A DNA stretch of 64,000 nt from Paractinoplanes brasiliensis (GTDB taxonomy: Bacteria > Actinomycetota > Actinomycetes > Mycobacteriales > Micromonosporaceae): assembly GCF_004362215.1 (NCBI RefSeq), contig NZ_SNWR01000001.1, forward strand, positions 3,226,001 through 3,290,000. The letters run 5' to 3'. Each line of letters starts with the position of its first letter. Position 1 is the first letter of the stretch. Both the position numbers and the translations under genes were made by a program. Below are positions 29,011 through 37,212 of the stretch, piece by piece. The notes below the pieces were generated by a model that was given only the letters and a program-made list of their open reading frames with translations, did no database searches and had not been told where the DNA came from.

Positions 29011-29642
29011 TGACCCCGATCGACGACGACGCTCCCCCGCTCGACCCGGCCGAGTCCCTGGCCCTGATCGAGCGCGAGCGTCACAACCTGGGCCGCGACC
29101 TGGCGCCCGACCCCCGCATGATGTTCTGGCCGTGGGGCCTGGCATGGCTCGTCGGCTTTGCCCTGTTCTTCCTGCGCTTCGGCCCCGACGGCCGGGTCTT
29201 CGTCGACCTGCCCGAGTGGATCCCGCTCTCAGTCCTCGCGCTGCTGATGATCACGGCGGGCATCGTCACCGGCGTCGCCGGCAGCCGGGTCAGCCGTCGC
29301 ATCTCCGGCCCCAGCAGCCGCCAGGGCATCATGTACGGGGTCAGCTGGTCGGTCGCCTTCACCGCCTTCTCGATCCTGTTCGCCCAGTTCGGCAACGTGC
29401 TGCCGGAGGACAAGGCGGGCCTGCTGTGGGCCGGCGGCATGGTCGCGCTGACCGGCGCGCTGCACATGGCCGGCGGCGCGATCTGGGACGACCGCGCGTT
29501 GTTCACGCTCGGCGCCTGGACCAGCGCGATCAACATCATCGGCATCCTGGCCGGCCCCGGCTGGCACTCGCTGATCGTGGCGGTGGCCGGGGGCGGCGGC
29601 ATGATCGCGGCCGGCTTGATCGGGTGGCTGCGGCTGCGATGA
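29010..29642 (+). CDS. Multi-pass membrane protein of the ABC operon
   Basis: A 210-aa protein with a 35-residue acidic N-terminus followed by about six hydrophobic helices, beginning at MFWPWGLAWLVGFALFFL. No enzymatic motif. Similar proteins accompany a small winged-helix regulator and a daunorubicin-type ABC exporter in many actinobacteria; they may form part of the sensing or export machinery. The ATG at 29010 overlaps the palindromic operator. The stop overlaps the next start (ATGA). Confidence 0.8.
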   Translation: MTPIDDDAPPLDPAESLALIERERHNLGRDLAPDPRMMFWPWGLAWLVGFALFFLRFGPDGRVFVDLPEWIPLSVLALLMITAGIVTGVAGSRVSRRISGPSSRQGIMYGVSWSVAFTAFSILFAQFGNVLPEDKAGLLWAGGMVALTGALHMAGGAIWDDRALFTLGAWTSAINIIGILAGPGWHSLIVAVAGGGGMIAAGLIGWLRLR

Positions 29643-29953
29643 GCGACAACAACGAACGCCTGGTCACCGAGCTCGACCCCGTGATCCACGCCCAGGCCCG
29701 GCTGCGCGTCGTCTCCGCGCTCTCGGTCCTGCGCGAGGACGACCGCATCACCTTCCCCCAGCTGCAGGAATCGCTGCGGATGACGGCCGGCAACCTCTCG
29801 GTCCACCTGCGCAAACTCGAGGACGCGGGATACGTCGAGGTCACCAAGACGCATCAGGGCCGCACCCCGGCCACCCTGGTCCGGCTCACCCGCCGTGGCC
29901 GGCTCGCGTTCGACGACTACACCGCGGCGCTGCGCGCGCTGCTCAACCCGTGA
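29639..29953 (+). CDS. Small winged-helix regulator
   Basis: A 104-aa winged-helix protein of the HTH_27/ArsR-like type. The recognition region is ITFPQLQESLRMTAGNLSVH (about residues 38-57), followed by the wing VEVTKTHQGRTPATLVRLT. No separate effector domain and no cysteine, so it is not a metal sensor of the ArsR kind. It probably represses its own operon at the TGTAAAG palindrome, responding to a drug or envelope signal. The start overlaps the upstream stop. Confidence 0.85.
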   Translation: MSDNNERLVTELDPVIHAQARLRVVSALSVLREDDRITFPQLQESLRMTAGNLSVHLRKLEDAGYVEVTKTHQGRTPATLVRLTRRGRLAFDDYTAALRALLNP

Positions 29954-29963
29954 GGAGTCAGTT

Positions 29964-30920
29964 GTGACCCTGGCCCGTGCCGTCGACGTCACCCGCCGCT
30001 ACGGCGACAAGCTCGCCCTCGACGGCGTTTCCTTCTCGGTCGAGCCGGGCGAGCTGGTCGGCCTGCTCGGTCCCAACGGCGCCGGCAAGAGCACCCTGGT
30101 CAACCTGCTGACCGGCATCCGGCGGCCCACCTCGGGCACTGTCGAGTTGTTCGGCGGCGACCCCCGGCTCCCGCACAACCGCCGGCATCTCGGCGTCACT
30201 CCACAAGAGACCGGGCTGCCCTCGTCGCTGCGGGTGGGCGAAGTCGTCGACTTCGTCTCGGCCCACTACGAGCGCCCGTTGCCCAAGGCTGAGCTGCTCG
30301 ACCGGTTCGGGCTTTCGGAGCTCGTACGGCGGCAGACCGGCGGGCTGTCCGGCGGTGAGAAACGCCGTGTCGCGGTCGCGCTGGCGTTCGCCGGCCGGCC
30401 CCGCATCGTGTTCCTCGACGAGCCGACCACCGGTCTCGACGTCCAAGCCCGTCGCTTCCTGTGGGACGGCATCCGCTCCTTCCAGGCCGACGGCGGCACG
30501 GTCGTGCTGACCAGCCACTACCTGGAGGAGATCGAGGCCCTGGCCCGGCGGGTGGTGGTGATCGGGGGTGGCCGGGTGCTCGCCGACGACACTGTCGACG
30601 CCGTGCGCGGCCTGGTCGCCGTCCGCCGGGTCAGCCTCAGCTTGAGCAACGCGCTCCCCGAGAGCTTGAGCAACGCGCTCCCCGGGCGACTCAGCGACGC
30701 GCTGCCCGAGCACCCGAGCGGCGTGCTGCCCGACCTGGCCGGCGTTGCGAGCGTCGAGCGTGACGGCGACCGGCTGCACCTGCTGACCGCCGACGCCGAC
30801 CGCCTGGTGCGCGACCTGGTCGCGTACGAGGTGCCCTTCACCGATCTGGAGGTGCGCCCGACTTCGCTCGAGGAGGCGTTCCTGACCATCACCCGGGACA
30901 GCGTGCCCGCCGCAGCCTGA
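29964..30920 (+). CDS. ABC transporter ATP-binding protein with internal octapeptide repeats
   Basis: ATPase of 318 aa from the DrrA-like group. Walker A GLLGPNGAGKSTL is near residue 34, the signature TGGLSGGEKRRVAVALAFAG near 128, and Walker B IVFLDEPTTGLD near 150. The C-terminal domain holds four tandem eight-residue repeats (SLSNALPE, SLSNALPG, RLSDALPE, HPSGVLPD, residues 226-257); the first two are almost identical in DNA too. The GTG follows an AGGAG site. It partners the permease downstream. Confidence 0.92.
   Translation: MTLARAVDVTRRYGDKLALDGVSFSVEPGELVGLLGPNGAGKSTLVNLLTGIRRPTSGTVELFGGDPRLPHNRRHLGVTPQETGLPSSLRVGEVVDFVSAHYERPLPKAELLDRFGLSELVRRQTGGLSGGEKRRVAVALAFAGRPRIVFLDEPTTGLDVQARRFLWDGIRSFQADGGTVVLTSHYLEEIEALARRVVVIGGGRVLADDTVDAVRGLVAVRRVSLSLSNALPESLSNALPGRLSDALPEHPSGVLPDLAGVASVERDGDRLHLLTADADRLVRDLVAYEVPFTDLEVRPTSLEEAFLTITRDSVPAAA
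30639..30734 (+). repeat. Four tandem 24-bp repeats inside the ABC ATPase gene
   Basis: Units at 30639-30662 and 30663-30686 differ at a single base; units at 30687-30710 and 30711-30734 are diverged copies. They are in frame, each giving one octapeptide. A recent duplication on top of an older one is the simplest reading. Confidence 0.85.
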
Positions 30921-30928
30921 GGAGCCCC

Positions 30929-31669
30929 ATGACGTCGCTCGCGCTCACCCACGCCCGTTTCCAGCTGCTCGAAACCGCCCGGATCCCGATCGCCCTGTTC
31001 GGCAGCGCGTTCTTCCCGGCCGCGGCGATGCTCGCCTTCGTGGTGCCGTTCGTCGGCGGCAACCCCGAGTACGCCACCGCCGCGACCGCCTCGATGATCA
31101 CGTTCTCGGTGATGTCGACGAACCTCTTCCAGTACGGGGTGGGGGTCGCCGAGGATCGGGCCCAGCCCTGGGACCCGTACGTGCGCACCCTGCCCGCCGG
31201 GGCCGCGCCGCGCTTCGCCGGTCGCATCCTTGCCGGTCTCGCCCTGATGTTCGTCTCGTTGATCCCGGTCGTCCTGATCGCGGCATTCCTGACCGAGGCC
31301 ACCCTGACGGCGCCCGCGTTCCTGGTCACGGCGGGCACGGTCGTCGCCATCGCCGTCCCGTTCATCCTCATGGGACTCGCGATCGGCTACTCGATGCCGC
31401 AGAAGGCCGCGATCGTCGTCGCGCAACTGTTGTTCTTCCCGCTGGCGTTCCTGGGCGGCCTGATGACCGGCCCCGGCATGGCCCCCGGCTTCGTCGAAAA
31501 CCTCGCGCCTTACCTGCCGACCGGCGGCGCGGTCCGGCTCATGTGGGCGGCGGTCGGTGATTTCCCGTACGACGTGAGCTCGATCACGGCGCTGGCCGGC
31601 TGGACGATTGTCCTGGGTTGGGCGGCTGTGTGGGCTTATCGGCGCGACGAGGGCCGGCGGTTCAGCTAG
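30929..31669 (+). CDS. ABC transporter permease
   Basis: A 246-aa ABC-2 type permease with about six membrane helices (FGSAFFPAAAMLAFVVPF first). It starts 8 nt after the ATPase stop behind a GGAG site and closes the operon. With the ATPase it would form a homodimeric or 2:2 exporter for a drug or lipid. The substrate cannot be deduced. Confidence 0.9.
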   Translation: MTSLALTHARFQLLETARIPIALFGSAFFPAAAMLAFVVPFVGGNPEYATAATASMITFSVMSTNLFQYGVGVAEDRAQPWDPYVRTLPAGAAPRFAGRILAGLALMFVSLIPVVLIAAFLTEATLTAPAFLVTAGTVVAIAVPFILMGLAIGYSMPQKAAIVVAQLLFFPLAFLGGLMTGPGMAPGFVENLAPYLPTGGAVRLMWAAVGDFPYDVSSITALAGWTIVLGWAAVWAYRRDEGRRFS

Positions 31670-31720
31670 AACCACGACACTTAAGCCTGCCCAAAGGCGC
31701 ACGGTGCGACGATTCCCGCC

Positions 31721-32470
31721 ATGACCCCTTCGACTCCGGGATCCCCTGCGTGGGTCGATCTCGGCACCGCCGATCCGGTCGACGCGGAGAGGTTCTACAC
31801 CGCCCTGTTCGGATGGACCTCCGACGTCGCCGGCGACTACACGACCTTCCTGCTCAACGGCCGTCCGGTGGCCGGGGCCGGCCCGCTCTACGGAGTCGGC
31901 CAGCCGACGGCCTGGAGCACGTACATCGGCACCGACGACGCCGACGGGGTCGCGTCCCGGGTCGCCGCGAACGGGGGCAAGGTGCTGGTGCCCCCGTTCG
32001 ACGTGCAGGATCAGGGCCGGATGGCCGCCTTTCTCGACCCGGGCGGCGCGCCGTTCAGCGTGTGGCAGCCGGGCACCATGCGGGGCGCCGAGCTGTTCGA
32101 CGTGCCCGGGGCGCTGACCTGGAACGAGCTGAACACCCGCGACCTGGACGCATCGATGGCCTTCTACCAAGCGGTGTTCGGCTGGCAGTTCCGCAACAGC
32201 TCGATGTCCGGCCTGCCGTACGTGGTGGCCAAGGTGCACGAGACCCCGGTCTGCGGCATGCAGCCGATGCTTCCCGAGGAGTGGCACGACGACGTGGGTC
32301 CGCATTGGACGGTTTACTTCGCGATGCCCGACTGCGACGCCGCGACGGACCGGGCGGTGGCGCTGGGCGGTTCCGTCGTGCGCCCGCCGACAACCCTTCC
32401 GATCGGCCGGTACGCGGTGCTGGCCGACCCGCAGGGCGGGTGGTTCGCCGTGCTGGCGGGCAGCCGCTGA
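31721..32470 (+). CDS. VOC-family protein with two glyoxalase-like domains
   Basis: A 249-aa protein made of two vicinal-oxygen-chelate domains (about residues 10-122 and 130-247), each opening with a recognisable phrase: PAWVDLGTADPVDAERFYTA and LTWNELNTRDLDASMAFYQA. The second has FGWQFRN. Proteins of this layout (CFP30B-like) are widespread in actinobacteria and are linked to glyoxalase or antibiotic-binding roles, but function is not assured. It is probably transcribed alone. Confidence 0.88.
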   Translation: MTPSTPGSPAWVDLGTADPVDAERFYTALFGWTSDVAGDYTTFLLNGRPVAGAGPLYGVGQPTAWSTYIGTDDADGVASRVAANGGKVLVPPFDVQDQGRMAAFLDPGGAPFSVWQPGTMRGAELFDVPGALTWNELNTRDLDASMAFYQAVFGWQFRNSSMSGLPYVVAKVHETPVCGMQPMLPEEWHDDVGPHWTVYFAMPDCDAATDRAVALGGSVVRPPTTLPIGRYAVLADPQGGWFAVLAGSR

Positions 32471-32486
32471 TCGGCCGGCCGGGCAC

Positions 32487-33251
32487 TTACCCGCGTACGG
32501 GAACGACCAGCGGACCGTGCTCGCCCTCGATCACCCGCACCCGCACCCGGTAGTGCTTGGCCAGGTTCTCCTCGGTCAGCACCTCCCGGGCCGTCCCGGC
32601 GGCGGCCACCGCCCCCGACGACAGCAGCACCAGGCGATCGGCGTACTCCCCGGCAACGGACAAGTCATGCATGGTGGCCAGCACCGTCAGACCCCGCTCG
32701 GCGCGCAGCCGGTCGATCAGTTCGAGGACCTCCTGCTGATGGCCGATGTCGAGCGCGCTGGTCGGCTCGTCGAGCAGCAGGATACCGGCGCCCTGGGCGA
32801 GCGCGCGGGCCAGGAACACCCGCTGCCGTTCGCCTCCCGAGAGCGTTTCGAGCCTCCGCCCGGCGAACTGCGCGACGTCCAGCGACTCCAGCACCTCCTC
32901 AACGGCGGCCACGTCGGCGGCGGACTCCCGGCCGAGCGGGGCGATGTAGGGCGTACGGCCGAGCAGCGCGTAGTCGAGAACCCGCATGCCCGGCGGGACA
33001 GTGGGGGTCTGGTTGACCATGGCGATCGTCTTGGCGCGTTCCCGCCGCTGCAGCGAGTCGACCGGCCGGCCGTTGAGCTCGACGACGCCGGTGTACGGCA
33101 GCAGCCCGCCGATCGCGCGCAACGCCGTGGATTTGCCGGCGCCGTTGGGCCCGATCACCATCACCCACTCGCCGCGGGCCACGTCCAGGTCCACGCCGTC
33201 GACGATCAAGGTCCCGTCGAGCCGTACGCGAAGGTCACGCGCTCTGATCAT
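32487..33251 (-). CDS. btuD: Vitamin B12 ABC transporter ATP-binding protein
   Basis: ATPase of 254 aa in the FecE/BtuD group. Walker A VIGPNGAGKSTALRAIGG is near residue 33, the signature LETLSGGERQRVFLARALAQ near 134, and Walker B ILLLDEPTSALD near 157. The closest look-alikes are heme (HmuV) and siderophore ATPases; the cobalamin riboswitch at the head of this operon makes B12 or another corrinoid the likely substrate. The ATG overlaps the permease stop. Confidence 0.88.
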   Translation of the reverse strand: MIRARDLRVRLDGTLIVDGVDLDVARGEWVMVIGPNGAGKSTALRAIGGLLPYTGVVELNGRPVDSLQRRERAKTIAMVNQTPTVPPGMRVLDYALLGRTPYIAPLGRESAADVAAVEEVLESLDVAQFAGRRLETLSGGERQRVFLARALAQGAGILLLDEPTSALDIGHQQEVLELIDRLRAERGLTVLATMHDLSVAGEYADRLVLLSSGAVAAAGTAREVLTEENLAKHYRVRVRVIEGEHGPLVVPVRG

Positions 33252-34333
33252 GAGGTGCTCGCCCGGCTGCGGCGCAGCACCACGATGAAGAACGGCGCGC
33301 CGAAGAACGCCGTGACCACGCCGATCGGGATCTCGGCCTGGCCACCCGCCGTACGGGCGAGCAGGTCGGCCAGGGCCAGGAAGGCGCCCCCGAACAGCAC
33401 CGAGAGCGGCAGGATCGAGCGGTAGCTGGGCCCGGCCAGCAGGCGCATCGTGTGCGGGACGATGATGCCGACGAAACCGATCAGCCCCGACACCGAGACG
33501 GCGGCCGCGGTGCCCAGCGAGGCGGCCACGATCAGCAGGTATCGGCTGCGCTGCGGGTGCAGTCCGAGACCGCTCGCCTCCTCGTCACCCACGGTCAGCA
33601 CGTCCAGTTCACGGCGTTGGGCGAGCACGATGACCGCGGTCACCACGGCGTACGGGAGAACGATCAAAACGTCGTGCCAGCCGGCGGTGGCCAACCGGCC
33701 GAGCAGCCAGGAATAGACCTCGCGCAGCGTCTCGACGTTCTGCTGCATGAGGTAGGTCTGCCCGGCCGCCAGGAACGACGACACCGCGACGCCGGCCAGG
33801 ATAAGGGTGGCGGGCGACCGGTCACGCCCACCGGCCGCCCCGAGCAGCCAGGTCAGTGCGACCGCCAGCAGGGCGCCCGCGAACGCCGCCGCCGGCACCC
33901 CGACCGGCAGGTTGGCCGTCGCGTCGCCGGGGGCGCCCGCCCGCAGCGCGATCACCGCGGTCACTCCCAGGCCCGCGCCGGCCGCCACCCCGAGCAGGTG
34001 CGGGTCGGCCAGGGGGTTGCGGAAGACGCCCTGGTAGGCGGCGCCGGCCAGGGCCAGCAGGCCACCGACCAGCAGGCCGAGCACAACCCGGGGCAGCCGC
34101 AGCTCGGTGAGGATGGCCGCCTCGCGCTCGGTCAGGCCGCTGTGCAGGTCGACCCCGGGAATCAGGTTGAGCAGTTCGATCGCGACCCCGCCCGGCGGCA
34201 ACGGCACCGAGCCGAGGGCCAGGCCCGCGATCAACGCGACCAGCACCGCGACGACGCCGCCGGCCAGCCAGCCGGCCCGCAGGCCGGCCGGCTTGAGCGT
34301 CACGCTCCGGGTGGCCCGGAGCGTTGGTGTCAT
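33248..34333 (-). CDS. btuC: Vitamin B12 ABC transporter permease (FecCD family)
   Basis: Permease of 361 aa with about ten membrane helices in the FecCD/BtuC fold. Family blocks include LRLPRVVLGLLVGGLLALAG near residue 78 and GFVGIIVPHTMRLLAGPSYR near residue 285. The start overlaps the btuF stop as ATGA. The specific substrate rests on the upstream riboswitch. Confidence 0.9.
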   Translation of the reverse strand: MTPTLRATRSVTLKPAGLRAGWLAGGVVAVLVALIAGLALGSVPLPPGGVAIELLNLIPGVDLHSGLTEREAAILTELRLPRVVLGLLVGGLLALAGAAYQGVFRNPLADPHLLGVAAGAGLGVTAVIALRAGAPGDATANLPVGVPAAAFAGALLAVALTWLLGAAGGRDRSPATLILAGVAVSSFLAAGQTYLMQQNVETLREVYSWLLGRLATAGWHDVLIVLPYAVVTAVIVLAQRRELDVLTVGDEEASGLGLHPQRSRYLLIVAASLGTAAAVSVSGLIGFVGIIVPHTMRLLAGPSYRSILPLSVLFGGAFLALADLLARTAGGQAEIPIGVVTAFFGAPFFIVVLRRSRASTS

Positions 34334-35256
34334 GCGGGTACCTTGGCCACCGCGTCGGCGATGGCGCGCACCAGGTCAACCGTGCGCGGGCCCCAGCGGG
34401 AGGCGATGTCGTCGTCGAGGGCGTGGATCTGGTTGCTCTTGACCGCGGTGATGGTGCTCCACCCCGTACGCGCGGCCACCGTCTGCGGCGTCTGCTTGCA
34501 GCACTTGCTGTCGGCCAGGAAGATCATGTCGGGGTCGGACTTGACCAGCGCCTCCTGCGAGAGCTGGGGATAGCCGCCCTTCGCACCGTCCGGGTCGGCG
34601 GCGTCGGCCACGTTGGTCATGCCGAACTTGGCGAAGATCGAGCCGATGAACGTCTTCGACGTGACGCTGTAGAAGGTCGGGTCGAGCTCGTAGTAGTAGC
34701 TGAGCGGGGTGGCGCGCGCCGGCACGTCCTTGACGATCTTGTCAATGTCCGCGGCCATCCGGGTGTTGAGCGCGTCCGCCTCGGTCTTGTGCCCGGTCAG
34801 CGTCCCCAGCTGTCCGATCTGCTGGTACGTGCCGTCGAGGTCGGCCGTGGCCGGCGCCAGGAACACCGGGATCTTCAGCTGGTCGAGCTGCGAAACGATC
34901 TTGTCGATGTCGTTGGCCAGGATCACGAGGTCGGGGTCCTTGGCCGCGATCGCCTCGGCGTTCGGCTTGTACCCGGACAGGTCGGTCCGCGGCGCGTCGG
35001 CCGGATAGGTGGACTGATCGTCAACCGCGGTGACCTGTGGGCCGGCCCCGATCGCGAAAAGGACCTCGGTGGCGGTCGAGCTCAGCGAGACGATCTTTTC
35101 GGGCTTGCTGTCGAGAGTGAGGTCGCCGACGGTCACCGGGTACGCCGCCGCGCCCGCGCTGGTAGGCGCCGTGGTCGCCGGTTCGGCGGCGTCGCCGCAG
35201 GCGCCGGCCAGGAGCAGGGTGGTGGCCGCAAGGGCCGCTGTGAGCACGCGTTTCAT
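34330..35256 (-). CDS. btuF: Cobalamin-binding lipoprotein of the B12 ABC transporter
   Basis: A 308-aa solute-binding lipoprotein. The signal peptide ends in the lipobox LLAGAC (acylated Cys at residue 20). The mature part is a helical-backbone binding protein with KIVSLSSTATEVLFAIGAG near residue 54 and DLVILANDIDKIVSQLDQL near residue 110. A vicinal cysteine pair (SKCCKQ) near residue 248 is unusual in this family. The ATG is preceded by GGAGGA. It leads an operon with btuC and btuD, under the riboswitch upstream. Confidence 0.9.
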   Translation of the reverse strand: MKRVLTAALAATTLLLAGACGDAAEPATTAPTSAGAAAYPVTVGDLTLDSKPEKIVSLSSTATEVLFAIGAGPQVTAVDDQSTYPADAPRTDLSGYKPNAEAIAAKDPDLVILANDIDKIVSQLDQLKIPVFLAPATADLDGTYQQIGQLGTLTGHKTEADALNTRMAADIDKIVKDVPARATPLSYYYELDPTFYSVTSKTFIGSIFAKFGMTNVADAADPDGAKGGYPQLSQEALVKSDPDMIFLADSKCCKQTPQTVAARTGWSTITAVKSNQIHALDDDIASRWGPRTVDLVRAIADAVAKVPA

Positions 35257-35369
35257 GAGGTCCTCCGGTCGGCCGGGTGCTGTGCCGACGGGCGTCGGCC
35301 GGGTGCTTCGCCGACGAGGCCTCGGGGGGCGGTCCGTCCGCGAGGCGCCCCTCCCCGGGAGCGCTGCTT

Positions 35370-35478
<109 letters not shown>

Positions 35479-35487
35479 ACCACGCCG

Positions 35488-35850
35488 TCACGTGCGATCG
35501 GCGGGCTTGCCCTTCGTTACGTCCGGCACAGCGGGCCGGCCCTCGGCGTCCGGCACGCGATCACCCTCGGCGTCCGGCGCCACTCGGTCACCCTCGGCGG
35601 CCGCTTCCTCGTCGCCCGCCAGGGCGGCACGCAGCCGCGCCTTTTCGGCCGAGCGGCGGGCCGCCACGCTCACCAGTTGCTCGTTCATCTCATTACGCCA
35701 CTTGGCGAGCAGGAAGTACGACGCGACGGCCGACACAACAATCGCGATCATGCCCGCGACCAGCAGGTTGAGCGGGAAGAACGACAGCAGCCCGAGGACG
35801 ACGGCGAACAGGCCGACCCGCCCGAGCGTGTACTTGATGGCGGGACTCAT
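35488..35850 (-). CDS. DUF4229 membrane protein
   Basis: A 120-aa protein with two N-terminal membrane helices (GLFAVVLGLLSFFPL and LLVAGMIAIVVSAVASYFLL), then a charged cytoplasmic tail rich in Ala, Glu and Asp with a repeated EGDRV phrase. This matches DUF4229, a small actinobacterial family of unknown function often found near menaquinone or cell-envelope genes. Its stop is only about 10 nt from the 5' edge of the B12 riboswitch. Confidence 0.8.
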   Translation of the reverse strand: MSPAIKYTLGRVGLFAVVLGLLSFFPLNLLVAGMIAIVVSAVASYFLLAKWRNEMNEQLVSVAARRSAEKARLRAALAGDEEAAAEGDRVAPDAEGDRVPDAEGRPAVPDVTKGKPADRT

Positions 35851-35868
35851 CTCACCCTCTTCTCAGCC

Positions 35869-36297
35869 TCAGCCCGCGCGGTCGTTCAGCCACCGCAGGC
35901 CGTAGAACCACACCAGGCAATAGACGACGGTGAAGCCGGCAGCGCCGACCAGCCCGCTGACCAGCGTGGGGAACTGGCTTGCGGCCAGGCCCGCCACCGT
36001 CATCCCGCCGGCCACCGCGAAACCGGCGCCCAGCAGCGCGACCACCACTCGCGAGGCGCCGAAGCCCTCGGCCCGGAACTCCTCGACGAACAGCCACACC
36101 GGAAGGATGATGGCCAGCCAGCCGCTGGTGTCGCCGAACTCGGAGACGTGGGTCAGCGACAGGATCGCCTCGAGGATCAGCAGCAGAACGGCGCCCGTCA
36201 CCAGCCCGGCCAGGGCGGTGCCGATGAGGTCACCGATGGTGGCCAGGCGTCCACTGGGGTCGCGGCGCGGCCGGCGCTCGCTCTTCGTGTCCGTCAT
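35869..36297 (-). CDS. Small hypothetical membrane protein
   Basis: A 142-aa protein with a charged N-terminus (KSERRPRRDPSGR) and four predicted membrane helices, the first LIGTALAGLVTGAVLLLILE. I recognise no family. It lies 18 nt upstream of the DUF4229 gene on the same strand and 25 nt downstream of the MqnE-like gene, so all three probably share a transcript. Confidence 0.75.
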   Translation of the reverse strand: MTDTKSERRPRRDPSGRLATIGDLIGTALAGLVTGAVLLLILEAILSLTHVSEFGDTSGWLAIILPVWLFVEEFRAEGFGASRVVVALLGAGFAVAGGMTVAGLAASQFPTLVSGLVGAAGFTVVYCLVWFYGLRWLNDRAG

Positions 36298-36322
36298 GAC
36301 ATGTGCAGACTACGCGCCCGGC

Positions 36323-36988
36323 TCAGGCCCAGACCTGCTGCGGCTCGCTGCGGCGTCCGGCCAGCGACGGTGCCGGGTCGTGCTCGCGGACGACCTCGTA
36401 GTTCGCGTCGCGCTCGGCAGGCCGGAAACCCGCGTCCCAGATGAGATCGAGCAGGTCGTCACCGGTGATGCCGTCGGTGAGCGAGCCGTCCAGGTCGTCG
36501 GCGCCGAAGTTGAGCGTGAGCTGGGCGACCGACAGGCCATGGTTGGCCCACAGCGACTTGACGTGCGGCACGTTGTCGACCAGCAAGCGGGCCACGGCGA
36601 ACGTCTTGAGCGACTCGGCGGGCGCGGCGGTCTCGGTGTGATCACGCGACTCGGGCTGGTGCAGCAGCGGGATCAGAACCTTGAAGCCGCCGGTCGCGTC
36701 CTGCTGCTCACGCACCCGCATCAAGTGATCAAGGCGCTGCCCGTGGTCGTCGTTCCCCCCGTACGGGAGGAGGGCCGCGGCCGCCGACTCACCATTGATC
36801 TCGCCGGCCGGGTCGAGGTCTGTCGTGAACAGCACCCGGTCGCCGTTGAGCTCGGTGCGCCGGTGGTGGGCCAGCCGGCCGAGCCACGCCAGGTCGTCGC
36901 TCGCGAACAGCGCCTCGCCGTCCGCACGGCTCAACCGCTCGCCCGCGTACACCTTGGCCTCGAGCTCGCCCCTGCGTCCGGCATCCAT
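36323..36988 (-). CDS. MqnE-like protein lacking the radical SAM core
   Basis: A 221-aa intact frame whose two ends match aminofutalosine synthase MqnE. The N-terminus (DAGRRGELEAKVYAGERLSR, then ALFASDDLAWLGRLAHHRRT and LNGDRVLF) and the C-terminal part (RLDHLMRVREQQDATGG, LKTFAVARLLVDNVPHVK, GADDLDGS, DLLDLIWDAGFRP) are clear. Between them some 150 residues are replaced by about 20, removing the CxxxCxxC motif. The product contains no cysteine at all, so it cannot bind the 4Fe-4S cluster or act as a radical SAM enzyme. Full MqnE is about 390 aa. The ATG at 36988 follows GGAAGGG. It is either a decayed copy with an in-frame deletion or a repurposed protein. Confidence 0.75.
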   Translation of the reverse strand: MDAGRRGELEAKVYAGERLSRADGEALFASDDLAWLGRLAHHRRTELNGDRVLFTTDLDPAGEINGESAAAALLPYGGNDDHGQRLDHLMRVREQQDATGGFKVLIPLLHQPESRDHTETAAPAESLKTFAVARLLVDNVPHVKSLWANHGLSVAQLTLNFGADDLDGSLTDGITGDDLLDLIWDAGFRPAERDANYEVVREHDPAPSLAGRRSEPQQVWA

Positions 36989-37212
36989 CAGTCGCAACCC
37001 TTCCCACGCGCGGCCGTCTCCGCCGTCGAGCCTACGTCCCGCCGATAACGATCCCGATTTGGCAGCTCGTCCCGGAGGCGCAGGTCACGCGCCTGTTCGC
37101 CCGATTCCCAGGCTTCTTTCATCTTCGATCAATCGACAGGCATGTTCAGCGTGATGTATGCCTTTAGGGGGAACGGCGTGCGGCGCCCTGCGTCGCGGCG
37201 GACGGGGAGCAG

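Noticed and set aside
26172..29084. A 970-codon minus-strand frame
   Set aside because: It is the mirror of helD (high-GC shadow). Only its last 100 codons, the mazF gene, are real.
32487..35256. Heme or siderophore uptake operon
   Set aside because: The protein families alone would allow it, but the cobalamin riboswitch directly upstream favours B12.
36989..37212. c-di-AMP (ydaO) riboswitch before the NlpC/P60 gene, as is common in actinobacteria
   Set aside because: I could not find the conserved aptamer blocks in the 215 bp. Only a covariance search could settle it.
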